A program made the translations under genes and the position numbers. This document shows positions 1 through 6,532 of a stretch of 52,534 bases of DNA, piece after piece. Each line of letters starts with the position of its first letter. The first letter of the stretch is position 1. The stretch is taken from positions 1 to 52,534 of IMG/VR virus record IMGVR_UViG_3300036828_000700; one strand, written 5' to 3'. The DNA is from a virus. A model generated the notes under the pieces. The model was given only the letters and a program-made list of their open reading frames with translations. It had not been told where the DNA came from and searched no databases.

Positions 1-127
1 GCTGTTTCAACGTCCTCGTCGATCCGGCCTTTGCCCCTGCCGTGATGCGGTCCTAGCTTCGGCCTCTTCATGACGGCACACCCATGCCGCCTCCACCATT
101 GCCCATCTGCGGATTCGCCTGTGACGG
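1..127. repeat. Terminal direct repeat, left copy (assembly overlap)
   Basis: Bases 1-127 are identical to 52408-52534. An exact 127-base overlap at both ends is what a de Bruijn assembler with k=127 leaves on a circular contig, so the genome is probably circular or circularly permuted, and one copy should be removed. The repeat lies inside coding sequence (3' end of the gene at 68-541 and a gene crossing the join), which argues against a true non-coding terminal repeat. Confidence 0.9.
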
Positions 128-541
128 GCCAACGGCCGCGCCAGAGAATCCTAGTGATGGGCCGACTGGCACTGCCTGTTCCTTGATCGTGTCGTTCAGG
201 CTTTTGCCAGCCTGATCAAGCGCGGCCCATGCTCTGTTGAGATGACGGGCCACTTCCGGATGACTCTGCATCATGTGGATCATGTGTGCAGCGACCACAC
301 GTTTCATCTGATCGATATTGCCGGCGGCGAATCCGGAGTTGGCTTTCTTCTGCTCGTTGATCCGCTGTGCAATCGCGGTCATGAGCAGATTGCCGGGAGT
401 TTCGGCACCTGGGGTGCTGGGCATTCCGGCACCCGGAGCACCCAGAGCACCGCCCCCAGGTGGAGCGCCACCTGGGACGGGCGTCGGACCCATGGTGGGT
501 CCGCGCCTGAGCTGCATCATCGCGGCTGGTGTCAGTGCCAT
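68..541 (-). CDS. Virion-module protein, Gly/Pro-rich N-terminus
   Basis: 157 residues, not recognised. Residues 1-50 are Gly/Pro/Ala-rich low complexity. The rest looks helical (residues about 52-120, with a Met/His-rich AAHMIHMMQSH segment), followed by a Gly-rich tail. It sits between the portal block and the scaffold/capsid genes of the minus-strand late module, so a structural or assembly role is likely. Its last 20 codons are duplicated at 52475-52534 by the assembly overlap. Its stop overlaps (ATGA) the start of the next gene, which crosses the genome join. Confidence 0.75.
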   Translation of the reverse strand: MALTPAAMMQLRRGPTMGPTPVPGGAPPGGGALGAPGAGMPSTPGAETPGNLLMTAIAQRINEQKKANSGFAAGNIDQMKRVVAAHMIHMMQSHPEVARHLNRAWAALDQAGKSLNDTIKEQAVPVGPSLGFSGAAVGPSQANPQMGNGGGGMGVPS

Positions 542-543
542 GA

Positions 544-750
544 TCAGTCGCGGTCGTTAGCGCCAGTACCCTTCGGGAAATAACCGAGCGGGTCTTTGCT
601 CCGTGGTGCTGGGGCGGCCTCGCCCACTGCCACATCATTCTTCAACGGCATCCGTGCATACGGCGTCCTCATATCGGGGAGGCCACCCCGATCGTCGGTA
701 TTGAGCCGTCCCTGTCCGTTGGAAAGTCCTCTTCCGTTTCCGTTTGCCAT
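544..750 (-). CDS. Small hypothetical late protein
   Basis: 68 residues, Gly/Asn/Asp-rich at the N-terminus, with no recognised domain. The start at 750 is chosen because GAGGTGATCC lies just upstream. A GTG three codons earlier would place the start inside that ribosome site. Its stop lies 2 bases from the next gene start at 541, consistent with one transcription unit. Confidence 0.6.
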   Translation of the reverse strand: MANGNGRGLSNGQGRLNTDDRGGLPDMRTPYARMPLKNDVAVGEAAPAPRSKDPLGYFPKGTGANDRD

Positions 751-760
751 GTGGATCACC

Positions 761-835
761 TCATCTGCGGCTACGGCGCTGCCGCCGTGCGCGAAGCAGG
801 AATCGCTTGCCGCGGGATTTAACGCTGCGTGCCAT
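761..835 (-). CDS. Arg-rich mini-protein (24 aa)
   Basis: Short frame beginning MARSVKSRGK, with 11 Arg and 2 Lys in 24 residues. Only a weak AGG precedes the ATG. It is one of several tiny Arg-rich frames in the late module (also 1001-1066, 34830-34988, 34978-35133, 41936-42064, 52329-52478). Such peptides could bind nucleic acid in the capsid, but that is inference. Its length makes chance occurrence possible. Confidence 0.35.
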   Translation of the reverse strand: MARSVKSRGKRFLLRARRQRRSRR

Positions 836-980
836 TTGCGTACCTAGTTAAAGGGGGCGCGACGGCCCTGCATTGGTGGTGATCCATCGCAGTAGCCGCC
901 TCACCCCAGAACTGTTTCCAAGGCCTTCCCGAGGAGCCGATCCGTTAGGCAGCTCAACTCTCCCGGCGTTTAAGCCTTGT

Positions 981-1011
981 GTCGGAAGTCCCGTTGTTTG
1001 CTACTTCCGAC
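981..1011 (-). other. Perfect 9-bp inverted repeat (hairpin)
   Basis: GTCGGAAGT (981-989) and ACTTCCGAC (1003-1011) can form a 9-bp stem with a 13-nt loop. It overlaps the stop codon of the 21-residue frame at 1001-1066. No T-run follows on the minus strand, so a classical intrinsic terminator is not supported. RNA processing or partial termination are alternatives. Confidence 0.45.
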
Positions 1012-1066
1012 CTTTCCGAGATGCGCGCTTACCGCGCCGTCGATTCCGAACGATGTCCTCGAACAT
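1001..1066 (-). CDS. Basic mini-protein (21 aa) with ideal Shine-Dalgarno
   Basis: Encodes MFEDIVRNRRRGKRASRKGR plus a final Lys. The ATG at 1066 is preceded by AAGGAGGTGA at ideal spacing, one of the best ribosome-binding sites in the window. The peptide is almost entirely Arg/Lys after residue 8. The strong initiation signal is the main reason to accept it. Function unknown. Confidence 0.55.
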   Translation of the reverse strand: MFEDIVRNRRRGKRASRKGRK

Positions 1067-1083
1067 GTACGTCACCTCCTTGT

Positions 1084-1359
1084 TCAGATTCCGGTCTCGA
1101 CCTCGCCATTGCGGGCGATGATCTGTCCGTCCTCTCTGATGCGGACCTCGCGTGCGTCTCCGTAACGTCCCAGCAGGGTGACTGCGGAGCGCTCAAGATA
1201 CGCAGCGCGTTCGCGGTCATCCATCTGTTTCCAGTCCATCTCAGAAACATCGAAGGGCCAGGAGAGTTTTCCAGCGACAGCGACCTGCACCTTGAAATAG
1301 CCAGTGCGATCGGGCCACGGCTGGAAGTCGATGATCTCGACCCGCGAGTTAAGTCTCAC
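1084..1359 (-). CDS. Hypothetical protein
   Basis: 91 residues with a likely GTG start at 1359 and no clear ribosome site, so the start is uncertain. The sequence looks like a compact beta-rich domain (VEIIDFQPWP, FKVQVAVAG) followed by a helical, charged second half ending in VRIREDGQIIARNG. No family recognised. It lies downstream of the hairpin terminator at 1439-1458. Confidence 0.6.
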   Translation of the reverse strand: MRLNSRVEIIDFQPWPDRTGYFKVQVAVAGKLSWPFDVSEMDWKQMDDRERAAYLERSAVTLLGRYGDAREVRIREDGQIIARNGEVETGI

Positions 1360-1438
1360 GCTGTTAAGAAATGCGGGCGGGGAACTTTGAACTCAATCGC
1401 TGTGGAACAAACGAGGAGAATTTAGAGAAGAGAGAGAA

Positions 1439-1458
1439 GCGGGGGCCGAAGCCCCCGC
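1439..1458 (-). terminator. UUCG-tetraloop intrinsic terminator candidate
   Basis: Read on the minus strand, GCGGGGGC-TTCG-GCCCCCGC is a perfect 8-bp GC stem closed by the extra-stable UUCG tetraloop, followed by a pyrimidine-rich TTCTCTCTCTTCTC tract. It begins 11 bases after the stop of the gene at 1470-1829. The tail is not a pure T-run, so efficiency is uncertain. Confidence 0.65.
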
Positions 1459-1469
1459 AGCGGGTGAAA

Positions 1470-1829
1470 TCATCTGAGAACGAGCGGCGGGTTCTTCTCA
1501 GTCGCCTCAAAGGCTTCCTCAAACGACGGGCCAGCGCCGAGCACTTCAAACATCATGCCCATCAGCACGCGCCCGACTTTATATCTCGGCACCCAGTACT
1601 TGATGCGACCGAGCCTCAGCTCAGGTTCTTGAGCGATGATGTAGAAGTTGTGGCTGTCCTTGATCGTGCCGCAGCACTTGCCGCTGAGTTTGCCGTGCTC
1701 GCAGACCCCATGCGGCCATTCGCGCCACTGGAGATCCTCGCCGATGAATGCGCCGCGCTTCTCCATCGCCACGGCAGCGTTCTTGCCCCAGAGCTTGCGG
1801 GCCTTCCGTAGTGCCTGTGCTTCAGTCAT
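1470..1829 (-). CDS. Hypothetical protein with Cys cluster
   Basis: 119 residues from ATG 1829, chosen because GAGGAG lies 7 bases upstream. An upstream ATG at 1847 would precede that site. The protein is basic with a small Cys/His cluster (CEHGKLSGKCC, mid-protein) that could bind zinc, and a hydrophobic GRVLMGMMFEVLGAG segment. The start overlaps the end of the preceding gene by 8 bases, implying translational coupling. No family recognised. Confidence 0.65.
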   Translation of the reverse strand: MTEAQALRKARKLWGKNAAVAMEKRGAFIGEDLQWREWPHGVCEHGKLSGKCCGTIKDSHNFYIIAQEPELRLGRIKYWVPRYKVGRVLMGMMFEVLGAGPSFEEAFEATEKNPPLVLR

Positions 1830-2016
1830 GGGGCTGCTCCTCTCCATTGCGAAAGCGCATCGCGGTGGTCCAGGTGACCTTCTCGCGTGCGCCAGTGAGG
1901 AACTTCACAATCGCGTGGTCGCGGCGGATGCCGATGATGATGCCGGCGCACCAGCCGACCCCGATTTTCACCCAGACCGGATTGCCGAGCTGAGCGATGT
2001 AACGAGTGACAGTCAT
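1822..2016 (-). CDS. Small hypothetical protein
   Basis: 64 residues starting MTVTRYIAQLG at 2016, behind AAGGAGG at 9-base spacing. It looks like a small beta-barrel (WVKIGVGWCAGIIIGI, HAIVKFLTG), a shape often seen in phage SH3-like mini-proteins. It is the first gene after the promoter at 2068-2096 and is coupled to the gene at 1470-1829. Confidence 0.65.
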   Translation of the reverse strand: MTVTRYIAQLGNPVWVKIGVGWCAGIIIGIRRDHAIVKFLTGAREKVTWTTAMRFRNGEEQPHD

Positions 2017-2067
2017 TTCTTGATGCCTCCTTGCATTGGCGTCTTGTCTCATCACGTTCTGATAATA

Positions 2068-2096
2068 CTTATAGCATAGTCATTCGACTAAGTCAA
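2068..2096 (-). promoter_or_regulatory. Sigma70-type promoter
   Basis: On the minus strand, -35 TTGACT (complement of 2091-2096), a 17-base spacer, and -10 TATAAG (complement of 2068-2073) with an extended -10 TGC just before it. It reads into the gene at 1822-2016. The spacer contains one arm of the inverted repeat at 2078-2141, so repression by a bound protein is plausible. Confidence 0.7.
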
Positions 2097-2141
2097 ATAA
2101 CCTGCTATTTTTGATTATCAGATTGAGTAGTCGAAATGACT
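2078..2141. promoter_or_regulatory. Operator-like inverted repeat over the promoter
   Basis: Arms AGTCATTCGACTA (2078-2090) and TAGTCGAAATGACT (2128-2141) are reverse complements except for one extra base. The left arm lies between the -35 and -10 of the promoter at 2068-2096. The right arm overlaps the stop codon of the HTH gene at 2140-2373. The layout suggests an operator, possibly for that HTH protein, but the link is inference. Confidence 0.55.
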
Positions 2142-2373
2142 ATTGATTTAGGTGGACGAGGTCTTGCCGACGAACTTGGATGCGCCAACGGCCACGGGCA
2201 TCGCGGAAAGCCCGATAACCAAACTCCGCGAGAACGTCACCCTGATAGAGCCACTTGTAAATGGTTTTGGGTCTTCGCATCACGAGCACCGCGAACTGGC
2301 TTACCGGAATCCAGCGATCCCGTTCTCCTTCCTTAAGCCAGGGCGGCTGGGCCTTGCTGATCCGCACGCTCAT
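2140..2373 (-). CDS. HTH_17/MerR-type DNA-binding protein
   Basis: 77 residues. The core WIPVSQFAVLVMRRPKTIYK, followed by WLYQGD, matches the excisionase/HTH_17 pattern of a helix-turn-helix entered through a strand, followed by a wing (RGRWRIQVRRQDL). The start overlaps the portal stop (ATGA). It resembles the excisionase-like protein at 26889-27095 in the spacing of aFAxxVxRxxxxxYKWI. A regulator directly behind the portal gene, next to a promoter with an inverted repeat, may control the downstream late genes. Confidence 0.65.
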   Translation of the reverse strand: MSVRISKAQPPWLKEGERDRWIPVSQFAVLVMRRPKTIYKWLYQGDVLAEFGYRAFRDARGRWRIQVRRQDLVHLNQ

Positions 2374-4124
2374 GATTTTTTCTTCTGGTTCTTCAACTCC
2401 TGCATCTGCGCGGCCATCTGCGCCTGCATCTGGGCTTCCTTGTTCAGCCGGTCGAGCACCTTCTTGCGGTTGGGATAGCGCACGGCCTCGAGCAAGCCTT
2501 CGGTGTCGAGTGCGCCCATGTTCTTAAGGGCGAGTGCCATCTGCCGGATCATCACGCCAGAGAAAGGTTGTAGGGATGCCGGATCGACATGGGCCTCATA
2601 CTGCATCACTCGATTGGGGTCCACTGGCTGCCAACGGAGAGTGCCGAAGCCGTCCGCTCGCGGGTCCGCGTACAACCTTTCGTCTTTGGTGAACTGGGCC
2701 ATCGTCGCAAAGATCAGATAGGCCAATCGCCGGATCGGCTCGTACATGAGGCGAGCACGGCCACGCGTTAGCGTTTGCCCCTGCATCAAGCTGCCGGTGA
2801 AGAGATCGTTTGAGACGTTGCCCTGTGGCGTTTTTCCCATACGCGGATCGGAAAAGCCCTGGAGCAGACGCTGCTTGGTGAGCAGCAGCTCAGAGGCCTG
2901 AATTCCCTCACCGCTTCCTTTTGGCTGCACCAGCGTAGGAACGGGCGAGCCTTGCGCGATCATCTGGGTTTCACCCGGCACACCACCGAATCGTTCGGTA
3001 TCGATTCCCGTCGATTCATCGATGAACCAGATGCCGTTGAGCAGGCGCACCATGTTCTCAAAGTCCTGGGTCACGAACCTTTCGGCCATGTCCTGCAGGG
3101 CTTTGGAATACCTGAACGGAGGAGGTGCCCAGAATCCATGGAGCGCCGGCATCCCCACAAAACGAACCACGGGGAACTCGCCATGCCAGTAGGGATTCTC
3201 GCCGTCGAACAGGATGATGTTATTGCACTCCACGATCATACGGCCGCGCGGGTAGCGCATCCGGTAGTCCTGACGGGCCATTCCTGAGAATTCGATCGGC
3301 TCGTTCTTGCCGCCAGTGGTGCGGACCCGGGAATTGTCGCGCAGGAACAGGGTGCGGACGCGCACGCGGGCATCGCCGGGAGTGCTGCTCACTGGCAGAC
3401 CAGGAATCATTCCCTGCATGGGGCCAGTGGGCACTTCGAGTCCGAACACTCCGCGGCGACCCATTGAGGACAGGGGCAGCGGTTCTGGTGACCGATTGAG
3501 CGTGACCCGCTGGGCTGGGACAGGCCAGTACTGCTTCACCACGTCGAGCCACATATGGTCCTCGAGGATGACGTACTGCCATTTCTTGTCATCGATGGAA
3601 TACGGGTCGGGATAGACCGTCTCAGGGTCGCGCCAGTACGCGGTAGTGTCGCCGCGGCCATTGCGGAGATCGTTGTCGTAACCGACTTGGATGAATCCGC
3701 AACCGCAGAAGAAGGACCACATCAGGGCGTATAGGATGTTGAGATTGACCTGAGAGTCCCGCCACTGGGCCTGCAGACAGGCCTCCGCGTTTTCATCCTG
3801 GTCGTAGTTGGCGAAGGTCTTGACGATATAGATGCGGGGGTCGATGTCAGTCAGGTCGATCGCTTCCATGAAGCCCAGCACCTGGGCCTCCGGAATCCGC
3901 ATCGTCGGCCGGAAGATCGGAGTTTCAGTATCGCGGGGAAAGAGGTTGTAGGAATCCCTTATTTGTCGGAACCACTCGTCTCCGAGCTGATCTTTTCTTT
4001 GCTGCTGGGCGATTCTTTGGAGGTTGTCGATTTGCTGGCAGATGCGGGATTCCGCCGCGAGCTGCTCTTTGTCGGAATCGCTGACGCGGTCTGCGAGGCG
4101 ACGGACGGTAGCTCTATTCGCCAC
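2370..4124 (-). CDS. Portal protein
   Basis: 584 residues, the length expected of a podovirus-type portal, forming the dodecameric ring through which DNA is packaged and ejected. The N-terminal third has the usual WFRQIRDSYN...IPEAQVLGF...DPRIYIVKTF organisation. The centre carries FPVVRFVGMP and an ALQDMAERFVTQDFENMVRL region, and the C-terminus is a Gln/Lys-rich helix. GTG start at 4124 preceded by GGAG. The call rests on overall architecture, size and position next to terminase genes and upstream of scaffold/capsid genes. Confidence 0.8.
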   Translation of the reverse strand: MANRATVRRLADRVSDSDKEQLAAESRICQQIDNLQRIAQQQRKDQLGDEWFRQIRDSYNLFPRDTETPIFRPTMRIPEAQVLGFMEAIDLTDIDPRIYIVKTFANYDQDENAEACLQAQWRDSQVNLNILYALMWSFFCGCGFIQVGYDNDLRNGRGDTTAYWRDPETVYPDPYSIDDKKWQYVILEDHMWLDVVKQYWPVPAQRVTLNRSPEPLPLSSMGRRGVFGLEVPTGPMQGMIPGLPVSSTPGDARVRVRTLFLRDNSRVRTTGGKNEPIEFSGMARQDYRMRYPRGRMIVECNNIILFDGENPYWHGEFPVVRFVGMPALHGFWAPPPFRYSKALQDMAERFVTQDFENMVRLLNGIWFIDESTGIDTERFGGVPGETQMIAQGSPVPTLVQPKGSGEGIQASELLLTKQRLLQGFSDPRMGKTPQGNVSNDLFTGSLMQGQTLTRGRARLMYEPIRRLAYLIFATMAQFTKDERLYADPRADGFGTLRWQPVDPNRVMQYEAHVDPASLQPFSGVMIRQMALALKNMGALDTEGLLEAVRYPNRKKVLDRLNKEAQMQAQMAAQMQELKNQKKKS

Positions 4125-4387
4125 TGTGCTCCGATTGAATCCATCGGAAGCCGCCTGTCACCAGCAAGCGGGTTGGGGTTGTCTGTTCGACTTTTTCTTA
4201 TCTGGTCTTCCACGTCTTTGGCAATGTTTATCAAGTCCCGAACTGAACCCATCAGCTCAAACCTAGCTAGAGTCCGCAGGTTGGAAATCAGCGAGAGAAG
4301 CAGATTCTCCCACGCCAGCGTGTAGTTTGAGCGGTACTGCTCCAGAAAGTCGTCACCAATTTTCTTCAGCAGTTGATCAGCGTTCAG
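3959..4387 (-). CDS. Possible small gene overlapping the portal start
   Basis: An open frame of up to 142 residues between the Cys protein and the portal. Residues about 1-95 look like a real helical protein (QLLKKIGDDFLEQYRSNYTL, then LLLSLISNLRTLARFELMG). The last 55 residues lie inside the portal gene and are Ser/Lys low complexity. No ATG is well placed. CTG at 4387, overlapping the previous stop, or an internal ATG could be used. It could be a small terminase subunit by position (between nuclease and portal), but no HTH was recognised. Confidence 0.35.
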   Translation of the reverse strand: MNADQLLKKIGDDFLEQYRSNYTLAWENLLLSLISNLRTLARFELMGSVRDLINIAKDVEDQIRKSRTDNPNPLAGDRRLPMDSIGAQWRIELPSVASQTASAIPTKSSSRRNPASASKSTTSKESPSSKEKISSETSGSDK

Positions 4388-4629
4388 CTTTTTAGTTCGC
4401 GGTAGCGGAACATGTCGCCCACCGGCTGCTCCGGTCCCGCCAGCATCCGTGCGCGGTGCAGCTCCTCCTGGCGCTTGAGCATCCGCTCGTTGGTCAGGAC
4501 GACGCTGGTCGGCATCTTCTTGATGGGTTTCTTTTTCTCGCGGCAGATTGAGCACGTCTTCTGCTCGTGCCTGATCGCTGGGTGGGCGAGGTGTTCGAGG
4601 GCGTTTGCGATTCGTTTCAGATCGTTCAA
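4384..4629 (-). CDS. Small Cys-motif protein
   Basis: 81 residues with a TTG start at 4629 preceded by GGTGAT. A CSICREKK motif with a nearby His (HPAIRHEQKTC) suggests a half zinc knuckle, followed by a Lys-rich stretch and an Arg/Glu-rich helix. It starts a few bases after the terminase nuclease stop. Function unknown. Confidence 0.6.
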   Translation of the reverse strand: MNDLKRIANALEHLAHPAIRHEQKTCSICREKKKPIKKMPTSVVLTNERMLKRQEELHRARMLAGPEQPVGDMFRYRELKS

Positions 4630-4632
4630 GGA

Positions 4633-5448
4633 TCACCACACACCTTCCAGCTTGTCACCCACTTTCGGTTTAAAAATTTGGGTTTTCACCATCCACTTCT
4701 CGTGCAGACGCATGGCCGGATCATAATCGTAGTCGAGGGGGAAACGCTCCTGACCCTCCTTCTCCTCAAGCAGACGGCGCGACTGACCCGCGTTCTTGGG
4801 CGGCGGGTACTGATCGAGAGCGACCGCCGCGATGGCGGCCGCGACGAAGATATCATCGTGACCGCGCTTGACCTCCCAGCGCACCGTGAGATCATCGCGC
4901 ATACAGAAACCCATCTGGGCAACCAGCCGCTTGTCACGGACCTTGAGGAAGCCATGAGTTGCACCTGGATCGATTGGCCGGATGAACTCCCGAAAAACGA
5001 TGAGCATCTTCTGGCGCGATCGGTATGTGGTTTCCCAACCCAGCGCTTTCCCGATGTGCTTGTACCGCTTGTCGTCTTTGCCCAGCCATCCGTAAAGATT
5101 CGGGTAGTGGTATTTGTCACGAAGCAGCTTGTTAACCTGGCTTCCATCGCCGCCCGTCTGCTCCACGTTCACCAGCGCCTTGTTGTAGTAGCGACCGAGC
5201 GCGTTGACCGTCCAGGCAAACTCCTCGACTCCTAGGCGGTGCGCGAAGGTGAAGGCCTGATTACCAGTCATGCCGTTCCAGCATACTGCGGCCGAAAAAT
5301 CGCCTTTTGCGGTCCCATCCGGATCGAGATTGCCGCGAGCTGCATCGGCACCGAGATAGTACTTATCGCCTTCGATCGGTTGCTCCCAGATCCACAGCGG
5401 CGAGGACTCTCCGCGGCCGCGGCGCAGTTGGATGGGAAAATCACTCAT
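4633..5448 (-). CDS. Terminase large subunit, nuclease half
   Basis: 271 residues carrying only the RNase H-like nuclease domain of a large terminase, which cuts concatemeric DNA at the portal. The first strand holds GADAARG (Asp about 35), then GDFSAAV, the VNVEQTGGDG loop (Glu about 96, Asp about 101), and the C-terminal GHDDIFVAAAIA (Asp about 198), which together give the acidic metal site. The protein begins with PLWIWEQPIEGDKYYLG, the sequence that normally follows the ATPase domain in a single chain. No Walker motifs are present. They are in the separate gene at 6533-7504. Start overlaps the previous stop. Confidence 0.85.
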   Translation of the reverse strand: MSDFPIQLRRGRGESSPLWIWEQPIEGDKYYLGADAARGNLDPDGTAKGDFSAAVCWNGMTGNQAFTFAHRLGVEEFAWTVNALGRYYNKALVNVEQTGGDGSQVNKLLRDKYHYPNLYGWLGKDDKRYKHIGKALGWETTYRSRQKMLIVFREFIRPIDPGATHGFLKVRDKRLVAQMGFCMRDDLTVRWEVKRGHDDIFVAAAIAAVALDQYPPPKNAGQSRRLLEEKEGQERFPLDYDYDPAMRLHEKWMVKTQIFKPKVGDKLEGVW

Positions 5449-5800
5449 GAAGTTGCCACCCCTGCAGGGTGCGAAGAATCCGATGCTTTAGTCGATCGGC
5501 GGCGTCGTCCACTTCGTTGTAGTCCGCCACTGAGGTCGCCGCGAAGAACGTCGGACACTGGACCTTTTCAGGGTTGGAAGCCATGCCAGTGACCATGACC
5601 GAAATCGCCCCTGGCAGGTTGCTCCAGTCCAAACCCCACTCCCAGCCTTTCATCAGCGGTTCATCCCTGAGCATCTCGTTGAGCACAGCTCCAACCGCCT
5701 GACACAGCCCCAGCGGGTCGCGCCGGAACGCCACATCGAGATCGATGTGATCGCGAATGATCTCCTGCTCAGAGGCGAGGTGCCAGCCCTTGCGTTTCAT
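5441..5800 (-). CDS. Hypothetical protein between terminase halves
   Basis: 119 residues, helical, with no recognised family. It contains a conserved-looking DPLGLCQAVGAVLNEMLRDE helix, a hydrophobic GAISVMVTGMA segment and a C-terminal ADRLKHRILRTLQGWQ helix. Four-base overlaps on both sides indicate tight coupling with its neighbours. It is one of the genes separating the two terminase halves. Confidence 0.7.
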   Translation of the reverse strand: MKRKGWHLASEQEIIRDHIDLDVAFRRDPLGLCQAVGAVLNEMLRDEPLMKGWEWGLDWSNLPGAISVMVTGMASNPEKVQCPTFFAATSVADYNEVDDAADRLKHRILRTLQGWQLHE

Positions 5801-6399
5801 TTTCCAGTCGTCAGCAGTCGCTGCATCTGGTCGAGAATTTTGGCCTGTGCTGGGGGCCAGTGTCCCTGCCGTTCAACCCACTCCTGCCCCTGACTCTTGG
5901 GGAACATGTAGCCGCGCATGAACATATCGAGATAACTCTGGTTCATGAACTGGTCGAAGGATCGGTTGTCACCTTCGCGACCTCCACTGGCTTTGAAATC
6001 TTTCTGCTCCTCCTGCCAGTGCTGCTGCGCCAATTCCATATCGCGCGGAGTCATCGCCTGCCGAAACTGCTGCTTGAGGTTCCACCACGCAGGATGCACT
6101 GGCTCCCCGCTAGGCTTGACGTTACCCAGATAATGCATCGCCTCGGTGGTGATGATGTCCTGCAACTCCTGCGGGGTCTTGGGCCGCGCCGCCCGCAATT
6201 GGATGGACAGCTTTCCCGGCGCGGGGTTGTCCTCGCCCCAAGGCATGTAGGTTTCGTCCTGATAGGGACCAGCGGCTCTCGTTACATTGATCGGTACATT
6301 GGCAAGCAGTGGGTACTGGCGATTCACTGCCTGCACTGCGGCGGTATACGAAGGATCATCCGCAGGATGCGTCGGTGCCAGTGGGATTCCTGCTGCCAT
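5797..6399 (-). CDS. Hypothetical protein between terminase halves
   Basis: 200 residues. Starts with a Pro-rich segment, then a domain including ELQDIITTEAMHYLGN, followed by Gln/Trp-rich helices (QHWQEEQKDF, FMNQSYLDMFMRGYMFP) and a C-terminal ILDQMQRLLT. The TTEAMHYLG stretch resembles a metallopeptidase helix but lacks HExxH, so no enzyme activity is claimed. Position suggests packaging or head assembly. Confidence 0.65.
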   Translation of the reverse strand: MAAGIPLAPTHPADDPSYTAAVQAVNRQYPLLANVPINVTRAAGPYQDETYMPWGEDNPAPGKLSIQLRAARPKTPQELQDIITTEAMHYLGNVKPSGEPVHPAWWNLKQQFRQAMTPRDMELAQQHWQEEQKDFKASGGREGDNRSFDQFMNQSYLDMFMRGYMFPKSQGQEWVERQGHWPPAQAKILDQMQRLLTTGK

Positions 6400-6402
6400 C
6401 TC

Positions 6403-6528
6403 TTAAACGCAACGCGCCTTGTGCCTAGTGTGGCAGCGGTTGCAGACGTACTTTCCACATCGCGGGCAGATCCGCGAGGTCTGGTCACCGCAGCTTATGC
6501 ACTTCTTCATCTCGACCGTTCGTTTCAT
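6403..6528 (-). CDS. Zinc-ribbon mini-protein (41 aa)
   Basis: MKRTVEMKKCISCGDQ followed by ICPRCGKYVCNRCHTRH and a C-terminal Cys. Four Cys pairs or Cys/His positions make two potential zinc knuckles. ATG 6528 is preceded by AGGG and begins 5 bases after the stop of the terminase ATPase gene. The spacing and metal-ligand pattern support a real gene. It could mediate protein or nucleic-acid contacts in the packaging complex, but no function is known. Confidence 0.7.
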   Translation of the reverse strand: MKRTVEMKKCISCGDQTSRICPRCGKYVCNRCHTRHKARCV

Positions 6529-6532
6529 TTCC

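Noticed and set aside
981-1011. Intrinsic terminator at the 9-bp hairpin
   Set aside because: No T-run on either side. Kept only as a hairpin.
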